The notes beneath the pieces are model-generated. The model did no database searches. It was not told the DNA's origin and saw only the letters and a program-made list of their open reading frames with translations. From an uncultured Clostridia bacterium (lineage in GTDB: Bacteria; Bacillota; Clostridia; TANB77; CAG-508): a DNA stretch of 40,984 nucleotides. The DNA is taken from NCBI GenBank assembly GCA_944391795.1, contig CALXUW010000086.1:1-40984 (forward strand), read 5' to 3'. Made by a program: the position numbers and the translations under genes. Position 1 is the first letter of the stretch, and each line of letters starts with the position of its first letter. This document shows, piece after piece, positions 37,943 to 40,984 of the stretch.

Positions 37943-39359
37943 TTATCTATAACTATTACTTCTTACATATGCATATCTTCCGGTTTTGACAACATATACA
38001 TATGTCTACTGCACTTGATACATTTCTTATCATCTTTACTTGTGTTAAAGGTAAATAAGTGTATCTTGTACCTGTCAAGTTGCTATTAGAATATAGGTAA
38101 GTTCTATTTGCTAATCTTTTGTATTGTCCTGTTGTTCCAGAATTGTTAGAACTTGTGTAATTAGATGTACTTATCTGTTGTATTTACTTTGTATGTGTAT
38201 CTTATACCTGTTAAATTTGTATTGCTGTATAAATAACATGCTTTTGTTTTTCTTGTTTGACCTACAGAATTAGATGAACCAACATAGCCAGAGCTTAGAT
38301 AAGTATTACTTACTCAGCCTGCGGCAGGACTTGTTATTCTACTCCATCCGTTTTTCATTTCTACTATTGTAACTTGTGTTCCTTTTTTCAAACTTCCTAC
38401 TATATTATATACTGTTCCTGCTTCACTTCTAACATTTAAATTAGCACTTTGTGTTGATACATATAGCATTAGCATAGTTTTTAAAGCTAGTTTCACTTAC
38501 AAATGCTGAATTGCCACTTACTATAACTCCTGCATTTCTTCTGCTTGCTGTATTAAATTTTCCGTTATACAGATATGGATCATATACTTGTATTGTTCCA
38601 GTATCATTTCCAACTAGAACTATGTAATGTCCCCCAGTTGTAAATAAATCACTTCCACAAGATACTATTATGTAATAATCAGCATTACCGTCATTGTCAT
38701 TATCTGTTTTTAGATAATTCATAGCGGTATTAAAATTTGATGTTGTATAATATTCATCAAAATCCAAATAATCAGCTACAAATGAGTAATAAGCCCGCAG
38801 TTCCGTCGTTTGATGTTCTATAACCATTGTCTACTGCTAAATTTGCCATTGTTGTTGGCAATATTGTGCCTTTTGAACTACTTACAACAATAGCTGCAGA
38901 TGTTGGTCCGCAAGCACTACTTTTCATAGTTTGTGAACGGTCTCCGATACTAGAATACATTACGTTAGCCCATCTAGAATCAGCTTGTGAATAATATGTT
39001 AATCCTTGATATGAACCTAAAAGAGATAATCCATTTCCAGTATTATCTCCATCATAACTTATATTCTCTTGCTCTACAACTACATCTGTTTCTAAAGCTC
39101 CTTCGTCAAATACCTCTTGTTCCTCTTCTCCTGAACTTTGTATAATTTCAGTTGTAGATAAATCCTTGTTATCTTGTGTATCTGATATTGTTTCATCTAC
39201 AATTTTTTGTGTTTCTTCTGTTAGTATGATTTCATTTGTTGTTTCATTAGCTACAGTTATATTTTCTTCTAAACCTGTTGTTTCTTTTTGCCCAGAAAAT
39301 CCAAACTAAAGTCCTAAACAACATAAGATAACTAATATTTTATATCTTTTATTTTGCAT
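37943..39359 (-). pseudogene. Secreted C39-like peptidase with SH3 repeats, broken
   Basis: Pieced together: signal peptide (MQNKRYKILVILCC), acidic linker (about residues 25-110), and a papain-like C39 domain with SSACGPTSAAIVVSS (catalytic Cys), HYIVLVGND (His) and VYDPYL (Asp region). SH3-type domains (SANLNVRSEAGTVYNIVGSL) and two YLYSNxNLTGxRYTY repeats follow. The reading frame is damaged by TAG at codon 18 (39306-39308), +1 shifts near 38795, 38468, 38180 and 38010, and TGA at 38314-38316. None of these is an in-frame CGG. The TGA stands where SH3 domains have Trp (AG-x-VSNTYL). A ribosome site GGAGGA is kept. It is probably dead cargo of the element. Confidence 0.75.
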
Positions 39360-39415
39360 TTTTTCGTCCTCCTATATTAAAAATTTTTGTATAGCTTCTT
39401 TAATTTTGTCATATC

Positions 39416-40495
39416 CAAGCAATAGATGCTGGAACATTAGCAAAAGCTGAATATAATAAAACTGGAATAACTTTTAAACCTAGTGAAATGAGTTATTCAG
39501 ATTATTTAGATAAATGGATTAAAGAATATGGTGAATTTGAATTAGATGCTGATACTATTTATGGCTATAAAAAATTAATTCGATTGCATATAAAACCAGA
39601 GCTTGGAAAATATAAACTTAATACACTTGTTCATGAAATATTACAAAATTTTATAAAGAAAAAATTTGATGAGGGTTTTTCTAGGAATACCTTATCTGTG
39701 ATGAAGAGTATTATAAATGGTTCATTAAATTACGCCGTATTTCCTTTAAAGTATATTGCCTTTAATCCTGGAGCAAATGTAAAACTTCCTTCTAAAAATT
39801 CTATTACAAATACTCCAACGAGAGGTAAAAAAAGATTTATTATTCCAGATGAAGTAATCGAATTAATTTTTAATCGTTTTCCAAAAGAAAGTTCAGCACA
39901 TATACATTCGTGCTTTGGATACTATTGTGGAATGAGGCAAGGAGAATGTTTTACTGTTGATTTAGATAAAGACATTGACTTTGAAAATAAAATATTGCAT
40001 TTGAGACATCAATTACAATTTATTAATAATTTTTGAACCATCAAACCACCTAAGTATAATTCTATTAGAGATATAGACTTAAATAATAAAATTATTCAAC
40101 TTTTATTAAATGAAAAAGAAAGGCAAAATAAAAATAGAGAAAATTATGAAGAATCCTATAAACAATTAAAATTAAATGAAAAAGGACAACTAAATTATGT
40201 AGAAGGAAAAAATATCCGATTATCTACAATGCGAGAAAATGGAGAATTTCTTTCTCTTAGAATATTGCAACATGTAGGAAGAGTTATTCATTATGAAAAA
40301 GGTATTGAATATAAAGATTATGATTTTCATTCATTAAGATATAAGCACACAAGATTTTTATTAGCTAATGGTGCTGATTTAAAATATGTGCAAATGAGAT
40401 TGGGACATAAAAGTATTAAAGCTACATTAGAAATTTATTACAAATTAACAGATGAAATTAGAGAAAATAATAAAAAATTTATAGAAATGCTTTAA
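39416..40495 (+). pseudogene. Tyrosine recombinase (integrase), N-terminally truncated, one in-frame TGA
   Basis: The core-binding domain (YSDYLDKWIKEYGEFELDADT ... SGLN-like SIINGSLNYAV) and catalytic domain are clear: CGMRQGE (Arg I), DFHSLRYKHTRF (H-x-x-R), LGHKSI and nucleophile LEIYYKL. The first about 60 residues (arm-binding domain) are missing; recognisable sequence begins QAIDAGTLAKAEYNKTG at 39416 without a start. TGA at 40034-40036 interrupts QLQFINNF-x-TIKPPKYNSIRDI, where relatives usually have Trp. If TGA were read as Trp the rest would be continuous. The gene lies at the attR end, as usual for such elements. Confidence 0.82.
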
Positions 40496-40512
40496 TTTTT
40501 TTTACTTTAATG

Positions 40513-40550
40513 TGGACAAAATATTTTTCGTGGACAAAAGGTGGACAAAA
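40513..40550 (+). repeat. Three TGGACAAAA direct repeats after the integrase
   Basis: Copies at 40513-40521, 40531-40539 and 40542-40550. They are likely recombinase arm or accessory sites between int and attR. Confidence 0.55.
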
Positions 40551-40582
40551 CCATATTTCGGTATATGCCCACCTTTATTATT
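40537..40582 (+). terminator. Terminator of the integrase gene
   Basis: AAAGGTGG (40537-40544) pairs with CCACCTTT (40569-40576), followed by ATTATTTTTATTT. Confidence 0.55.
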
Positions 40583-40619
40583 TTTATTTATGTATTTTAT
40601 TAAACTTTAGTATTATCAA

Positions 40620-40984
40620 CTATTTCATTGCTTCTTCTACTGCAACTGCTACTGCAACTGATGCTCCAACCATTGGGTTATTTCCCATACCTATTAATCC
40701 CATCATTTCAACATGAGCTGGTACTGATGAAGAACCTGCAAATTGGGCGTCTGAGTGCATTCTTCCCATAGTATCTGTCATACCATAAGAAGCAGGACCT
40801 GCTGCCATATTGTCTGGGTGTAATGTTCTTCCTGTTCCACCACCTGAAGCTACTGAAAAGTATTTTTTACCAGCTTCAATTCTTTCTTTTTTGTATGTTC
40901 CTGCAACTGGGTGTTGGAATCTTGTTGGGTTTGTTGAGTTACCTGTGATAGATACGTCAACATCTTCCATCCACATAATTGCTA
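40620..40984 (-). CDS. GGGtGRT-family protein, C-terminal part
   Basis: The last about 120 residues of a longer protein run off the right edge. The name-giving motif GGGTGRT occurs in VASGGGTGRTLHPDNMAAGP, and the end is MGNNPMVGASVAVAVAVEEAMK. It is a conserved clostridial family of unknown exact function. The gene's 3' end is the insertion site of the element: the sequence at 40630-40690 restores the reading frame and stop (TAG) after integration. The internal ATG at 40976 is not the start. Confidence 0.85.
   Translation of the reverse strand, partial: AIMWMEDVDVSITGNSTNPTRFQHPVAGTYKKERIEAGKKYFSVASGGGTGRTLHPDNMAAGPASYGMTDTMGRMHSDAQFAGSSSVPAHVEMMGLIGMGNNPMVGASVAVAVAVEEAMK
40630..40690. repeat. 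attR: restored 3' end of the GGGtGRT gene
   Basis: Direct repeat of 36298-36358 lying inside the coding end of the GGGtGRT gene. With attL it bounds a 4.3-kb element that holds the Panacea pair, the C39-like pseudogene and the recombinase. Confidence 0.88.

Noticed and set aside
38793-38800. A sixteenth CGG shift site in the C39-like gene
   Set aside because: CGGG is present at the break, but CGG is not in phase in the upstream frame, and the gene has other unrelated lesions.
39416-40495. Clear proof that TGA encodes Trp
   Set aside because: Only two cases, both in damaged genes of a mobile element; host genes use TGG. Kept as a hypothesis only.

Overview
The window is AT-rich (roughly a quarter to a third G+C by eye) and reads as a chromosomal segment of a Firmicute of clostridial type. 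The evidence is gene order (ylxM-ffh-rpsP-khpA-rimM-trmD-rplS), a T-box in front of pheST, GGAGG ribosome binding sites, AGA as the usual Arg codon, and Gram-positive surface proteins. No 16S rRNA is present, so the lineage cannot be named.

The most striking feature is that nine ordinary genes (both halves of an ABC exporter, recG, tsaD, an M50 protease, trmD, ffh, pheT, eno) are broken by single-base +1 shifts at fifteen places. At every place the upstream frame runs into an in-frame CGG codon, and the protein family resumes if the C is skipped so that the next codon is GGN, a glycine that is usually conserved. I found no in-frame CGG in the window read as arginine. CGG in other phases (for example AAC-GGA), which is common, never coincides with a frame break. 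The simplest biological reading is that CGG is vacant or reassigned and works as a +1 shift or four-base glycine signal (CGGN). A sequence artefact confined to one codon phase and one coding orientation is hard to imagine but must be excluded. In addition, none of about 37 genes ends in TGA, and two in-frame TGA codons in a mobile element sit where tryptophan is expected.

Layout: 1-2.0 kb, NUDIX fragment and rlmD. 2.1-6.3 kb, marR with a heterodimeric multidrug ABC exporter. 6.36-6.82 kb, a GC-richer orphan gene next to a perfect 30-bp inverted repeat. 7.3-8.7 kb, small membrane proteins and tRNA-Leu. 8.75-15.5 kb, recG, a phosphoesterase, a zinc-ribbon membrane protein, tsaD, an M50 protease and lysS. 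15.6-18.6 kb, a large pilin-like surface protein, tRNA-Gln and a YgjP-like protein lacking its catalytic Glu. 19.1-23.3 kb, the SRP/ribosome-maturation operon. 23.5-28.7 kb, a hypothetical gene, then the T-box-controlled pheS/pheT operon. 28.7-30.5 kb, a very long hairpin and a VWA surface protein. 30.7-33.9 kb, eno and recN. 34.4-35.8 kb, nfeD and an SPFH protein.

From 36.3 to 40.7 kb lies a small decayed integrative element inserted in the 3' end of a GGGtGRT-family gene. It is flanked by 61-bp direct repeats, one of them the displaced gene end. It carries an intact Panacea-type antitoxin/membrane-protein pair, a dead C39-like secreted protein and a damaged tyrosine recombinase.
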